A DNA stretch of 64,000 bases from Pratylenchus scribneri (lineage: Eukaryota > Nematoda > Chromadorea > Rhabditida > Pratylenchidae). Positions 43,501-55,317 of this stretch are shown here, piece by piece; within the stretch, counting starts at the first letter, position 1, and each line of letters starts with the position of its first letter. Position numbers and translations under genes: made by a program. The stretch is from NCBI GenBank assembly GCA_030063045.1, contig JAQSEB010000061.1:310001-374000 (forward strand), given 5' to 3'. The notes beneath the pieces were generated by a model. The model ran no database searches. It worked only from the letters and a program-made list of their open reading frames with translations, and was not told where the DNA came from.

Positions 43501-44448
43501 TATTGATGTGTGTAAAATTTTTAGGAAATGGATTTTGAAATTTTTTGAATAAAAACCTGAAATATGAATAATTTATGATTGGGGATAATGAAAAATATTT
43601 TTTTTCGAATTTTTTATAAAATATAGCGATTTTTTAAAAAAATTTTCATCAATATTTCATCAATATTTTGCCTATTTTTGCAAATTATATCAATATTTTG
43701 ACAATTTTATGTCAATATTTTATGCCTATATTTCGGAATTCTATATCAATATAAATCCGCCCCCTACTCATAAATTAATTTAAATAATTTTTAAAATATT
43801 TTCTAAAATCTCATAAATTAATTTAAATAATATTTAAAATATTTTCTAAAATCTCATAAATTAATTTAAATAATATTTAAAATATTTTCTAAAATCTCAT
43901 AAATTAATTTAAATAATATTTAAAATATTTTCTAAAATCTCATAAATTAATTTAAATAATATTTAAAATATTTTCTAAAATCTCATAAATTAATTTAAAT
44001 AATATTTAAAATATTTTCTAAAATCTCATAAATTAATTTAAATAATATTTAAAATATTTTCTAAAATCTCATAAATTAATTTAAATAATATTTAAAATAT
44101 TTTCTAAAATCTCATAAATTAATTTAAATAATTTTTAAATATTTTCTAAAATCTCATAAATTAATTTAAATAATATTTAAAATATTTTCTAAAATCTCAT
44201 AAATTAATTTAAATAATTTTTAAAATATTTTCTAAAATCTCATAAATTAATTTAAATAATATTTAAAATATTTTCTAAAATCTCATAAATTAATTTAAAT
44301 AATTTTTAAAATATTTTTAAAATCTCATAAAAAATTTAAATAATTTTATGAATTTATTTTAACATTTTAGGCCTATTCAATGATTGAACGGGGAATTTTG
44401 CCAAAATCCAAGGAATTTACTGGAGAAAAAGGCAAAATTGAGGAATAA
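40558..44448 (+). CDS. DFR-like NAD(P)-dependent epimerase/reductase (extended SDR)
   Basis: Members of this family resemble plant dihydroflavonol reductase and yeast methylglyoxal reductase and reduce carbonyl substrates with NADPH; the nematode substrate is unknown. The start MLETVNTKT is spliced to VVLVTGASGYLGAHCVKQLL, giving the Rossmann TGxxGYLG. Then come GTVRSLAN, VEADLT, AVEGCDYVLHVASPFP, VEGTLNVLRACA, VVLTSSCAAV, the catalytic YSRSK (Y-x-x-x-K), CLNPTLIVGPIL, VDVANAHILAM and ARKLLGMEFRNPEHSI, ending at TAA 44446-44448. Residue order and length (roughly 340) fit the family, and all key residues are present. The exon before AYSMIERGIL is separated by a 1.7-kb intron filled with a 43-bp satellite and a MITE. 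Confidence 0.9.
42709..44335. repeat. 43-bp AT-rich satellite array in the DFR-like intron
   Basis: Units of about 43 bp reading CTCATAAATTAATTTAAATA followed by ATTTTTAAAATATTTTCTAA are repeated about 9 times before and 14 times after an inserted MITE (43110-43766). Two variants (AATTTTTAAA and AATATTTAAA; TTTTTTAAAA and TTTTCTAAAA) alternate in blocks. Confidence 0.95.
43110..43766. mobile_element. hAT-type MITE 3 inserted inside the satellite
   Basis: Inverted ends TAGGGGGCGGATTT and AAATCCGCCCCCTA are flanked by an 8-bp target duplication, CTCATAAA (43102-43109 and 43767-43774), which is itself part of the satellite unit. The inside is rich in TATCAATATTTTG motifs on both arms. No coding capacity. 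Confidence 0.92.
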
Positions 44449-44536
44449 AATTGGAAAAAGATTGAAAATAAAGAAGGCAGCATATTTTTGATAAAATAAA
44501 AAATAATTTTAATATATAAATTTTAATAATTTTTAA

Positions 44537-47500
44537 TTATCGACAATTTTTCTGTTTCGATTCATCTCCTCCTCCTTTTCCACTTGAAATTGATGAGGAG
44601 GCCGAAATTGTGATGGAAGCTGTGCAATTTTCTTGCTCTAAATTTTTGGAAATAAATTTAAAATAATATTCAATTCCAACCCGATGAAATTGTTCCGCCG
44701 GAAATTATCGTTTGAGAGGAGGCCATTGAACCGGATCGAGTCTGGGAAAGTCCATTTTTCGCGCTATAACAATGCTTCCAAATTTCGGCCAAACAAACAC
44801 TTTAAAAATTAAAATTAATTTGTGCAAAATAAGACAGGGATATAGCTTAAATTTGATATAATCTTAAAACCACCTGGAATGGAATCGGTAGAATACAACC
44901 AAGGGGGCGACCCCAACAATGAGTGCCGCATATGGACGGGCACGGCGTGTGGCAATTGTGGCACCAAAAACTGAGCAATGCGAATACAAATAATGAATGA
45001 ATTTTTTATAAGGAATATACCAGATTTCATTCCTTCCAAAGTGTGGAAAAAGAATAGTGAAACATTGGCAATGAGCAAAAATGTAACAAATTGTTTGCCC
45101 GGTTTATCGGCACGAGCTTTTGAGCTAAGGGCGCGCAATCTTTTAAATAAATTTAACTAAATATATTAAATCCAGTTTGGTACCTTCTGGCCAACAAAAT
45201 GAACACAGCCTGCACGACGACTTGCACTATTCGGGTGATGAAAACAAAAAGCATATAAAACTGAAATTTGGATGAATGAAAATGATCATTTTTTTAATTG
45301 GGAATTACTTCCATTTTGATTGGAGCACCTTCCGATTGAGTGGCAATCCAACACATTACCCCAGCTTTAAAAGGAAACAATTAATTTTTTATGGCCCAAA
45401 TCCTCTCACTTGAACTGTGAATTAATTCGCCGACCAAACCAATGACCAACAAAATTTCATCCAAAAATTCGGCATTCGATGATCTTTGTTCCTCTCGGCA
45501 ATGATATTGAAGGGAACGCATTCTTTGATTGGGAAAATATTGAGGATTTAATGGACTTGAGGGAATTTTATTTGATATGCCAGAGGGGGTGGGGGTTGAG
45601 GGAAAATTGAAACGAATTTTTGGAATCTAAATTTTCCTGAAATTATTAATTCAAAATTTTCCGTAAAGTAATAATTATTTTAAGGAAACTTTTCCCTTTA
45701 TATTTATTGGATAGAAAAATACAATAAAATATGCCAAAATAAATAGAGTAAATCCTCTATTAGAAGTCCCATTGGTTTATAAATTTCTGAGGCTCTCTAG
45801 GGTGGGCTTCTAATAGAGGAAATACGGTATCAAATTCGCCTGCTGGAATGCAAATTTAAGGGCTTATTACCTAAATAATCCAATTGAACAACCAATTAAA
45901 GTGCAACAAAAAAGGGCCATATCGGAGAGGCGAAAAACCAACAAAGCGCCATCAGAATCTTCGTGTTGTGAAAAGAATGAATGAATTCCAATGGAGACAA
46001 GGGAGGCAATCAAGAAAAGAAGGCCGGCAAAAAGTCCGCCACTGGAGGCACTGAATAAAAAAAAGGAAATGGGATAAAATCATAAGAATTTTGCCTGCAA
46101 TCAATTCGAACATTTTTGCCATTTTTTGGCTGCTTTTGACTTTGGATTGATCCTTCGGAGCCAATTTTTTGTAAATTATTTGCCTCATCAATGGAACGCC
46201 ACAAAGTGACCATAACGGCCGCACCAATGACCGAATATTCCTTTGAATGGACAAAAATTGATGGAATAATTGAAGGGGAACTGACCACAATGCAAGTGGT
46301 CAAAAGGGTGGCAAAATCGCCAAAATAATTGAATGAAGAAACTTTTGAAGGAAATCGGCCAATTGTAAAATTGCCTATTGGCCCGTCGAATTGATCAAAA
46401 TGTTCAAAACTTTCACTGCTGCCATCAAAGGCAATGGCACGTTTTTGGCGAATCATTCGAATAATCTAAGCAAAAATAAATTAAATAAAAATAGAAAATG
46501 GGAAAACATTTCGATCGGGAATCATTCCCTCTTGATCAAATGGCCGATCCAATGCCGCATTCTTTGCTAACACAAAACGAAGCCAAGTCCAAATGTTGAC
46601 AGACAATAAATGCATTGTGCCCAATTTTGAGGAATTCTTTGAGTCCACAATAATCAACTGCTTTGATGAATAAATTATTATGGAAATTAGATGAATGTAT
46701 TCAATTTCCGATTAAGGATTTTAAAATACATGGACCTTTCTTTTTGTCATAATTCAATAAATAATCAATGAATATGGGAAGGCGATTAGCAATTTGAAAG
46801 CCCTAATAGTCCTATAAAAAGTGGCTTTCTACCTTTTGAAAACAAAATAATAATTTGTAAAATAAGTGGCTTTTTCTCAAAAATTAAAGATTTATTACAT
46901 TCAAGAATATGTAGGCTTCTTTAAAACATAAATTTATCAAATTTAAATGGCCAAATTGTACATATTAGGCTTTAAAAAGATATTTAGCCTTCTCGAATTG
47001 ATTACTTATTCCCTGGGTTATGGTCAAAAATATTCAAGATACTGAAATGATATTACTTAAATGTCCATTACCGTCAATAACGTCTACCTTTGAATTGCAA
47101 AAAATGAAATGCATTTGAATGAAAGTGAACATTCCGGCCAAAAGCCAATTCACCAATTGATAATTGAAGCAATCTCGGTCGGAATGGCAAATGAATATTT
47201 CCAAGCAGAAAAGAACAATTCCGCTGCTACCAAAGCACAAAGTCCCCAATCGAAGATAAAGTGAGCCGGCGCCCTCACTATTTTGTATTTGTTTTGGGTT
47301 TAATAAATCCTTGGGGAAAATTAATTTAAATTCAATTTAAATATTCTAACTGGAAATCTTTGCTCAATCCATTTGCGTTTTTGTGCAAATTTTCGAAGGC
47401 GATTAAACCAGCCAGGATGAACTTTGAATAAATAGCAATAAACGAGGAAAATTATGCCAGCACCGTACATATAGGAGAAGAAAAGCTGAATAAGAATGAT

Positions 47501-48235
47501 TAAGAATTTATTATTGAAAAATATTTAGGGCAATGTAATTGTTCAATGGTTTATCCCTGAGCCCTGACCCATAAAATTTATATCCAACTCTCGTCATCAA
47601 TACATATCATTAGATTATGCTTTGATTTGAGTTTAACCAATTCTATCTTAGTTTTGAACCATTAAACCAAAATTGGTTTAAATCACTTAATATATCATTT
47701 TAATTTACCGTCTCAGAAAACCATTCATCCGGAGTAAATTTCTGGGACAATTCCACAACCACGGCAAAAACAACAATAAAAAGAGCATAAAGGGAAGTGA
47801 GAACGGAACAAAAATGGTCCCTGCAAAATTTGGCACAAATTAATTAAATATTTTTGAAAGGGACCAAGCCGGCGAATGTTCAAGCCAACTTTTTTCAGCT
47901 TCCTCATTTCTTGAAGGGAATTCACAGGAAGAAGCATCTACCGATGATTTTGTCCACGGGCCATCCTCCAATGAAATATCTTGGAATGAACTTTCTTCTG
48001 ATGAATCCTTGCGGACAAAAGGTGGTGGAGGCAATGGTGGAGGAGGATCTGTCAATTCTAAATAAATTAATATTAAAGAATTGGATGCCATTGAATTACT
48101 TTGCGGCAAATTGTGCAATTCTTCGACCGCCAAATTTTGGATTGGTGAATTTCTTTGCCTCGGCGCATTTTGATGATGCATTTCAATGGCCACCAATTTA
48201 TGGTGATGATGGCGACGTGGGAGTGGCGGCGACAT
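44537..48235 (-). CDS. Otopetrin-family proton channel
   Basis: Otopetrins are twelve-helix proton-selective channels of the plasma membrane; nematodes carry many. The minus-strand exons start at 48235 with a His/Pro-rich, acidic cytosolic N-terminus (MSPPLPRRHHHHKLVAIEMH, PPPPLPPPP), then membrane segments such as FIVVFAVVVELSQKFTPDEW, LFFSYMYGAGIIFLVYCYL, RLGTLCFGSSGIVLFCLEIF, LLAGMFTFIQMHFIFCNSKV, and the family C-terminal half: RALSSKARADKPGKQFVTFL, LIANVSLFFFHTLEG and VCLAEIWKHCYS. The last matches the conserved RFHSxVCLxEIW ending of otopetrins. Stop at 44537. Individual exon edges were not all verified. One intron contains truncated copy F of the 46-bp element. Confidence 0.88.
47605..47710 (+). 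repeat. 46-bp-repeat dispersed element, copy F (truncated)
   Basis: Only the left end and the first unit remain (TTAGTTTTGAACCATTAAAC, CAAAATTGGTTTAAATCACT). It lies in an otopetrin intron, antisense to the gene. Confidence 0.75.
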
Positions 48236-49653
48236 TGCAGCTTAAAATGGCATAAAAATTGGCAAATATTATTTAGCCAAAAGGGAATTAAGAAGAAGGA
48301 AAAAGAGACGTGACACAGTGAAAGGCGGAATAGACTGATTGAAAGGGAATGGAAAAAGTGCGGGGGGGGGATGAAGCCTATTGTTTCCTTGGGTGAACAT
48401 TTTTATTAATGAAGAAGCACAAATAAACACGGGAATGGCGGGGGTGAAGAAGGAAGGCTAATAATCGGTACCGACCGCCGATTGACCAAATGAATTGTTT
48501 TTCACAGACAATAATCCAAAGAGGGGTGAGGGCAAATTTTTAGTGGATTAAATGGGGATGAATTAATTGGATTATTCAATATTTTATGATAAGTTTTTAA
48601 TTTGCCGAAAAGAATAATGAATTTTACAGAAAGCTTATAATTTGGCCAAATAGGCTCTATGATTCTTTTCCTGCCTAAAGGCTTGCCTTAATCTAAATTC
48701 TATGGCCTAGTTTTATGGCCTCAAAATTTGTTTTCTATATAAAAAAGTTTTTGGCTAATTAATTCATTTTTAGCAAATTAATACATCTATGAAAAATTTT
48801 TTATCTGAACTTACAATATTTAGGCTGGCCAATTGGGCGAATGAAGGTGAAGTCGAACATTTATCAGAATGAATGGAGGGTGAATTGTTCTTTTACTTTC
48901 TTCCCATTATTTACACGGAGAATGTGACCCATCTTCGCCATTTCCCAAGGATTTTTGTACATATTTGGCCAACAAATTCTCTTTGGCCCAATCCCTTATA
49001 GGCCACTTAAGTTCATTTTCCATTGATATTCCCTCGACCAATTGTTTCTTCCCACTTTTCCACCTCTTGTTCTCCTTTCTTTCAGCCTAGATTGTCTTGG
49101 CCGGAAGAAAGTGTGTCCGTTGAGAGGCACTCCAAAATTGAATCAATCTCAATACCCACAGATCAACAACCATTCAACAAGATTCAACCCATCTAATTCC
49201 ATTCATTGCCTTCCCCCAAAGCCCAAACTATAGGCCATAGTCCTATCAACCGGTTTATCCTTTAAAGGTTAATTAACAATTCAGGCAAATGCCCTTGTTC
49301 CCATAAATACAATTTATTCTTATTATCAATGCAATCAGTGAATCCAACAATTGATGTCCGTGAATAAAACTTCGGTAAACTGTGTATTGAAGCTGTTCAC
49401 CGGGCTGTTATTCATCGACATCCATTTTATTGGGATTTGACCTTCCACCAACATTTATACCAAGTTAAAAAATGCAGTACCCTATTTAATATATAAATGC
49501 AGGATTAATTTTATTTATTAGCTTCATTAGGAATCGGGCGTCGGGCCTAAACTGAATTTATCTGTCTTTGCCAACAAAATATGTTATTTATAAATTCAAT
49601 ATATATTTAATGTCTTAATAAATGTACAATTTGGACATTTATTATTATAATTA
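48236..49653. other. Intergenic region, nothing supported
   Basis: Upstream of the otopetrin gene. A run of G at 48362-48370 is the only simple repeat. No exon chain or RNA gene could be supported. Confidence 0.5.
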
Positions 49654-50672
49654 GGGCCTGCATTTTTTTAACCCGTACTTTCAATTTTTTTAACCCGTAA
49701 AAAATAGGAACATTTTTTTAACCCGTAATTTCAATTCTTTTAACCCGTAAAGATTTCCCTTCTTCTCTGCTCTCTTCCTCATGCCTATCTCTCATCCCCT
49801 TTGCTCTCTTGCCATTCCTGGGATGCGCGGAAGTCAAAAAGGAGATTCATGGGACTATGCCGGATATAGTAGGATTAAGGTGGATTTGGGGGGATTAAGC
49901 CCCAAAATGGATGGGAAATTGTCTGAAGGGCCAAAGGAAGTGGGCCAAAGGCCTTGAGAGTGCACGGGATATAGTCGGATATAGGGGGATTAAGCCGGAT
50001 ATAGGGGGATTAAGGTCGATATAGGGGGATTAAGCCGGATTAAGCTCCGAAATTGAAAGGAAATGGGCCGGAGGGATAGTGGAAGGTTGGGAAGAGCCTG
50101 AGAGTGCGCGGGATATGGCCGGATATAGGGGGATTAAGGTGGATATAAGGAGATTAAGCAGGATTAAGCCCCGAAATAGATGAGTGCGAGTCCTGGTTGG
50201 CTGTTATGCTTCCGGCTTCGCGAGATTCCTATGCTCCGAACCCCTAACCCCAATCCCTAGCCCCTAACTAGGCTTATCCGGCTTAATCCCCCTATATCAA
50301 CCTTAATCCCCCCAAATCCACTTTAATCCCCCTATATCCAGGTATATCCCAGGCACTCCCCGGGCCTCTATTACACTTCCCCGACCTTCCAATGGCCTTC
50401 CGGGCCAATTCCTATCCATTTTGGGGCTTAATCCCCCCAAATCCACCTTAATCCTACTATATCCGGCTTAATCCCATGAACCTCCTTTTTGACTTCCGCG
50501 CATCCCAGGAATGGCAAGAGAGCAAAGGGGATGAGAGATAGGCATGAGGAAGAGAGCAGAGAAGAAGGGAAATCTTTACGGGTTAAAAGAATTGAAATTA
50601 CGGGTTAAAAAAATGTTCCTATTTTTTACGGGTTAAAAAAATTGAAAGTACGGGTTAAAAAAAATATATGCC
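49654..50672. mobile_element. 1-kb foldback element with ~300-bp inverted arms (MULE-like?)
   Basis: The left arm (TTTTTTTAACCCGTACTTTC ... CTCTCTTGCCATTCC ... GGATATAGTAGGATTAAGG) returns as its reverse complement at the right (CCTTAATCCTACTATATCC ... GGAATGGCAAGAGAG ... GGGTTAAAAAAAATATATG). The middle contains further short repeats of GGGGGATTAAG and GGATATAG. The ends GGGCC and GGCATATA are bordered by TTATAATTA on both sides (49645-49653, 50673-50681), a possible 9-bp target duplication. No ORF of note. Confidence 0.85.
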
Positions 50673-50681
50673 TTATAATTA

Positions 50682-51204
50682 TAAGAAGTGGTGGAGAATA
50701 ATCCACAAAAGCATATTAGGCTGCAAAAACACAAGGAGAGGGGGAAGAGGGGGAACATAATCGGGACGGATTAACCTTGTAATCCAATGCAATTGGCAAG
50801 AAACTGGAGAACAAACAAATAAACAATTTGGGGCGCCAAAACAATTGAATGAGTCAATGAGTTATTTTTGAACATAAAGCAGAGACAAATATTGAACCAA
50901 AAACAATTGCATCTAAAATTGACGCAAATTTTCTCAAAATTAATCAAATTAGGTAAAAATTGAGCACAAAATTGGAGAATTTGACCTTTGAAATTTGGCG
51001 AATAAAATCGCAAAAATGAGAATTTGAACGTGAAAAGTGTGATGACCTTGGAATTGGAAAATGGGGCCAGAATGCGTGGGTGATAATTATTTCTTTGAAA
51101 ATGAAGTGCAGACAGACACGGATTGGTGCCATTTGATCATATAAAAGTGGTTTTGAGAAATTTTGAAGAACATTTCGGTGTGCGCATTTCAATTTTGCAC
51201 AAAA
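50682..51204. other. Intergenic region upstream of the peptide gene
   Basis: No supported exon on either strand. Confidence 0.45.
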
Positions 51205-52214
51205 ATGAAAACAATAAATTTGCTTATCCCATTTTGCCTTTTTTGTTTGATTCAATCCATCTCTGTTGCTGGGCAAGTGGAACAACAGCAAGGAATAATT
51301 CGGCCAGACAAACAAATTGAGCCGAATCCGAAGGAGGGAGAAATGGGAAAAGGTAAATAATATAGTTAAAAATAATAAAATGGATAGTATTTTTTTAAAA
51401 AAACAATGAAATTGTATAATGCCAAAATAGTTATAATAATTTAGGGGGGTTTTTCCTACATCCCTAACCATAGCCAATTGGATAGAGCTCATAAAAGCGC
51501 ATTGAATGATATATAATTTTTATGGTTTATTAGTCAACAATTAAGGTTTTAAACGGCTTAAACTCATTTTGTTTTTTGGCTTAGTTTTAAGTTAGAATGA
51601 GTAAATATTAAGCCCAAACCAAAACATTATTAAATAATACGTATTGATGAGATCTAATCGGGTTATAGCTTTTTGGATCTGGATATAATTTTTTTAGATT
51701 TTAAATATTTGCCAAAATAAAATTAATTTTTTTTGAAATGCATTTAAGATGAGCGAGAGGAGCCAAAAATGTTGATGGATTCACCAATTGGCGACGACGA
51801 TAGTCAAAAAGAATTTGGCAAAGGAATGGATGAAGAGAGGAAATCGGATGGAAAAATGGATGAAGGAGAGCGAAGGTTGTGGATTTGGGTTTAATATTGT
51901 GCGGAAACCCTTTTTTAAAGCAATCGAGCCAAACGCCAATGGGGCTATGGAGGATATGGATATGGCGGTGGATGGGGCGGAGGATGGGGACGTCCTTGGG
52001 GAGGCGGATGGGGCAGTAAGTACAAAGGGGAATAATTTAATATGTAAATTTGAATAAAAATATTTTAAGGTGGCTGGGGTCGACCATGGGGCGGCTGGGG
52101 AGGTAAACTGCAAAAAGTTGTTCAAAATTAATTAATTTTTGTCATTCAGGTGGATGGGGAAGAGGATGGGGCGGAGGATACGGTTATGGAGGATATGGCG
52201 GATATTGGGGCTGA
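51205..52214 (+). CDS. Secreted Gly/Trp/Tyr-rich peptide precursor (NLP/caenacin-like)
   Basis: Nematode NLP-29/caenacin-type precursors release QWGYGGYG peptides that act as epidermal antimicrobial peptides. Here a signal peptide (MKTINLLIPFCLFCLIQSIS) is followed by an acidic, Lys/Glu-rich propeptide (PNPKEGEMGKG, DEREEPKMLMDSP, KEFGKGMDEERKSDGKMDEG), then a dibasic site in ERSNRAKR, and QWGYGGYGYGGGWGGGWGRP, GGWGGGWGRGW and YGYGGYGGYWG to the stop at 52214. Five exons; the KR-QWGYGG junction depends on joining 51873 to 51932 in phase 2. The first intron holds copy G of the 46-bp element. Antimicrobial function is inferred from composition; an eggshell or cuticle role is possible. Confidence 0.8.
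51457..51662 (-). repeat. 46-bp-repeat dispersed element, copy G
   Basis: A diverged copy with one unit in reverse orientation (GCGCATTGAATGATATATAA; ACAACTTAAGG-like core; GATGAGATCTAATCG end). It lies in intron 1 of the peptide gene, antisense. Confidence 0.75.
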
Positions 52215-52493
52215 TTTGAAGGGCCGATTGATGGCATATTTGAATGATTAAGAGGAAAAAACTTATCAATTCCATCCTTGTCCCACACATATTTATAAAT
52301 TCATATCTTTTTGTAAATTTTTTATTCTAAACTAAAATGAAAGGGAAAAATGTATTTATCCGAAAGAAAAAGAAAAGTGAAAGAAGGTTTTTTTTTAATA
52401 AAAAGTTAATCGAATTCTTCTCCATCAGTTTCTGTTTTAGTCAATCCATTTTTCAAAAAGATGCCGATGCCATCACCGTGTGCTCCTTGCTTC

Positions 52494-53202
52494 TCATTTT
52501 CGACCACCGGCTTGAGCCACAAAAGCTTGCAAAATTGCAATGAGTTGTTGGATCAATTGGATAAGAAGTTCAACTGGAAAAAAAATTTTAATTAGATAAT
52601 TAATTATGAGAGACAATTGAGGAAATTTCAATAACGCCATTTCAGTATCTGGACCATTCTTAACTTAATAATCAATTGTGAAGGCGATATAATATTTGGA
52701 AGCTCAATGTACCCTCTATAATTAGGCCCTTTTAAATTTTATGAAATCCTAGTTTTAAAAAACTTACATGTCTTTTGAATATAATAATCCAGAATTTTTG
52801 AGGAAAAACCTCCTTTCAACCCTATTTTTAACTTTCAAAAAAATTTAATTATTCCAATTTTTAGAGGACATTTAAGTTTTCTAATTAAATATCGCGCTCC
52901 CAAATTGGCTCCTTTTTGTGGAGCTATGGCCAAAAGAATGGCCTTGGTACCGTTATTGAAATGTCCTGCTGTCTCTTATGAGTAAACTGACCTGTAGGAG
53001 GAGGAGTTGTTGGAGTAGTTGGGGTAGTTGGTGTAGTTGGAGTGGTTGGAGTGGTCGGGGTAGTCGGGGTTGTTGGGGTTGTTGGAGGTGTTGGAAAACC
53101 CCATGGCCAACGGAATGTGTATGTAAAGACAGCATCCATTTGGGAGACCGCAAGCAGGACTAGCAATGAGACGATCAAAATGGTTGATGAATTGCGGAAC
53201 AT
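52494..53202 (-). CDS. Secreted Pro-Thr-repeat protein with C-terminal amphipathic helix (paralogue 1)
   Basis: Two exons (53202-52992 and 52573-52494) join in phase to 96 residues. A signal peptide (MFRNSSTILIVSLLVLLAVS) is followed by a short aromatic segment (FTYTFRWPWGFP), eight or so TTP triplets, then PPPT and a C-terminal helix, VELLIQLIQQLIAILQAF, with tail VAQAGGRK. The helix alternates Leu/Ile with polar residues and looks strongly amphipathic. A longer ORF continues past the first exon (KRQQDISITV...), but the donor CAG/GTCAG and the paralogue at 57596-57928 favour splicing. An upstream in-frame ATG at 53256 would bury the signal peptide. No family recognised; the Thr-rich linker suggests O-glycosylation and secretion. 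Confidence 0.78.
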
Positions 53203-53692
53203 TTTGAGGTTTAATTTGGGCTGAGTGAAGATTGGATGGAGGAAAAGTGAATTCAATTCAGAAATGGCACATTCCCCTTTTTGCCCACATTTTTATATGC
53301 CAAAATTTGAGGTTGTCAAAGGCAAATTCTTTTACAAATTCCCAATGCACTTTGCATTGTGATTATGGGCTCGTGATCCAAAATTGCGCCTGATATTCAT
53401 TCCGTTTTGGCGCACGCCTTTCCCTTCCTCTCTCCCCTTTTTCTATTGCTTTTCCTTCACTGGCCTATTTGGCCAGCATTTTCCCTCCTTTTCCCTTCTT
53501 TTACCTTTCCTTGAGAATTTGCCCAGAAAAGATGAGAGAGGGAAAGCAGGATCAAGCCGTGGCATATATGAAAATAAAGAATGGTTGGATGGATATTGAA
53601 CCCAAAATCGATTCATTGAAGCCCATGGCTTCATCCCTTTATGGAAAAGAAGGCAAAGGGCTTCATTCCCTTTAGGATAGAGAAGTCAGAGG

Positions 53693-54195
53693 TAGGGTTG
53701 CGCCCCCGCAGTGCGGGGGCGGGTTGTGCGGGGGTCGGGGTTTGCGGGGTTGGCACTTGCGGGGACGGGTTCGGGGGTGACCCCTTGCGGGGGCCCCCGC
53801 GGGGATCCCCGCGGGGGCGGGGGTAGCGTAAATTTTTTAAAAAGCCACATTTTTCAAATAAAAAATTTTTTTGAAGAAAAATTTCATCCAAAAATGGCCG
53901 CGCAGCGAAAAATTTTACCTAAAAATAGCCTCGCAGAGAAAAATTTTAATAAAAAATTTTAATATCCTACAAAAATTTGGTCAACATTTCCCTATCGAAC
54001 CCCATTTTCCTTGAAAAATCCAATAATATGGGGTGCATGTTCACCCCCGCGGGGGTGCGGGGGCGCGGGGGTGGCTCTTGCGGGGATGCGGGGGCGCGGG
54101 GGTGGCATATGCGGGGGTAGGGTCGGGGGTGAAACCCAAAAAGTGCGGGGATCCCCGTCGGGGGTGGCCCCCGCGGGTGCGGGGGCGCAACCCTA
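53693..54195. mobile_element. hAT-type MITE 4 with very GC-rich arms
   Basis: Inverted ends TAGGGTTGCGCCCCCGCA and TGCGGGGGCGCAACCCTA are flanked by a perfect 8-bp target duplication, GTCAGAGG (53685-53692, 54196-54203). The arms are GC-rich (GCGGGGGCGGG repeats) around an AT-rich centre. It has no coding function; ORFs across it are artefacts of the G-runs. Confidence 0.93.
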
Positions 54196-54203
54196 GTCAG
54201 AGG

Positions 54204-55317
54204 ACATCATCCCTTTATGGAATGTAGGGAAATTAAGGGCCACAATTCCGACCATTCTATATCAATTTGCCCTTTCCAGAGGGTTTATTCGTTACTTCTG
54301 ATCATCGCGCGAGATTGAATGGGTGATCAGAGGGCAGGCGCCCGCGGGCATTTTGTCATGAGCGTTACGGAATGGATGATTTTGGGGAGTGGAATTTGGA
54401 ATGGAAATTGAAGGAATTGTGAATTTTGCAAAAAATATACATTTTATTAATTTTTAAATCTAACTAAATACTAAATAGTCCAATTCATAGTAATATTCAT
54501 ATCTTAGGCTCAAAGTAAGTCGCAGTTTTCTTAAATTGCATCTTTTAGGCCGGTCTGAGAAATGTAATGGAAGCTATTAAAAAAGTTCATTCAATTTTTA
54601 TTTTTTTTGTGGAAATTTTAAGAAAATCTTCAAATTCATATTGAATTCAATTTTGGTGATATATTGATTTGCCGATAGCTTAGTAATTTTTCAAGCAATT
54701 AATTTAATAAATTATCAAAAACAATAATGACCACAAAATTATTGTCAAAAATAAAAATACTACCAGATTTCTGGCCTATTTTTTTTTTATAAATTTTTGC
54801 AAATTTTCAAATCTATTAAAACTTACTTTAAAAACCGAAATTATAGACTAGGATAAAATGGTTTAAAGGGAAATAATCTTTCTGTAAAAAATAATTAAAT
54901 TTATTAAGAATCCATTTTGATGAGGTGGTGGTAGAACTTAGGAGGGGATGAGGATGAATTATTGGTAATCGGCATTTAAAAAAGAGGAAATGACGGATCA
55001 TAATAAAGAAATTTCTAGCATTAAAATGAGGGATAAACAACCAGTCTCCAGTCTCCACCGTAATTAAAATAAGAATTAAAAAAATAAATAATACATTTTC
55101 CCCAATTATAAATTGCCCCCCCCCCTCCCCAATTCTTCAAATGTTTAAAATGCATTTTTTATTAACATAGGCCCTTATTCAACAATCCATTGTTAAAGAG
55201 GGGGCGGGCCATAACAACCCCTCATGGATAAATAAATAAAAGGGGAGAGGATAAATAGGATAATTGGAGGGCATAATCTTCTGCAATGTCCAATCATCAA
55301 TTTCTCCTGCTTCCCCA
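54204..55317. other. Intergenic region, nothing supported
   Basis: AT-rich with a C-run near 55118. No exon chain could be built. Confidence 0.5.

Noticed and set aside
50771..51492. Minus-strand ORFs upstream of the peptide gene
   Set aside because: They overlap the peptide gene's first exon antisense and show no domain or splice support.
53641..54227. Gly/Arg/Pro-rich ORFs
   Set aside because: They run through the GC-rich arms of MITE 4 and reflect G-runs, not coding selection.
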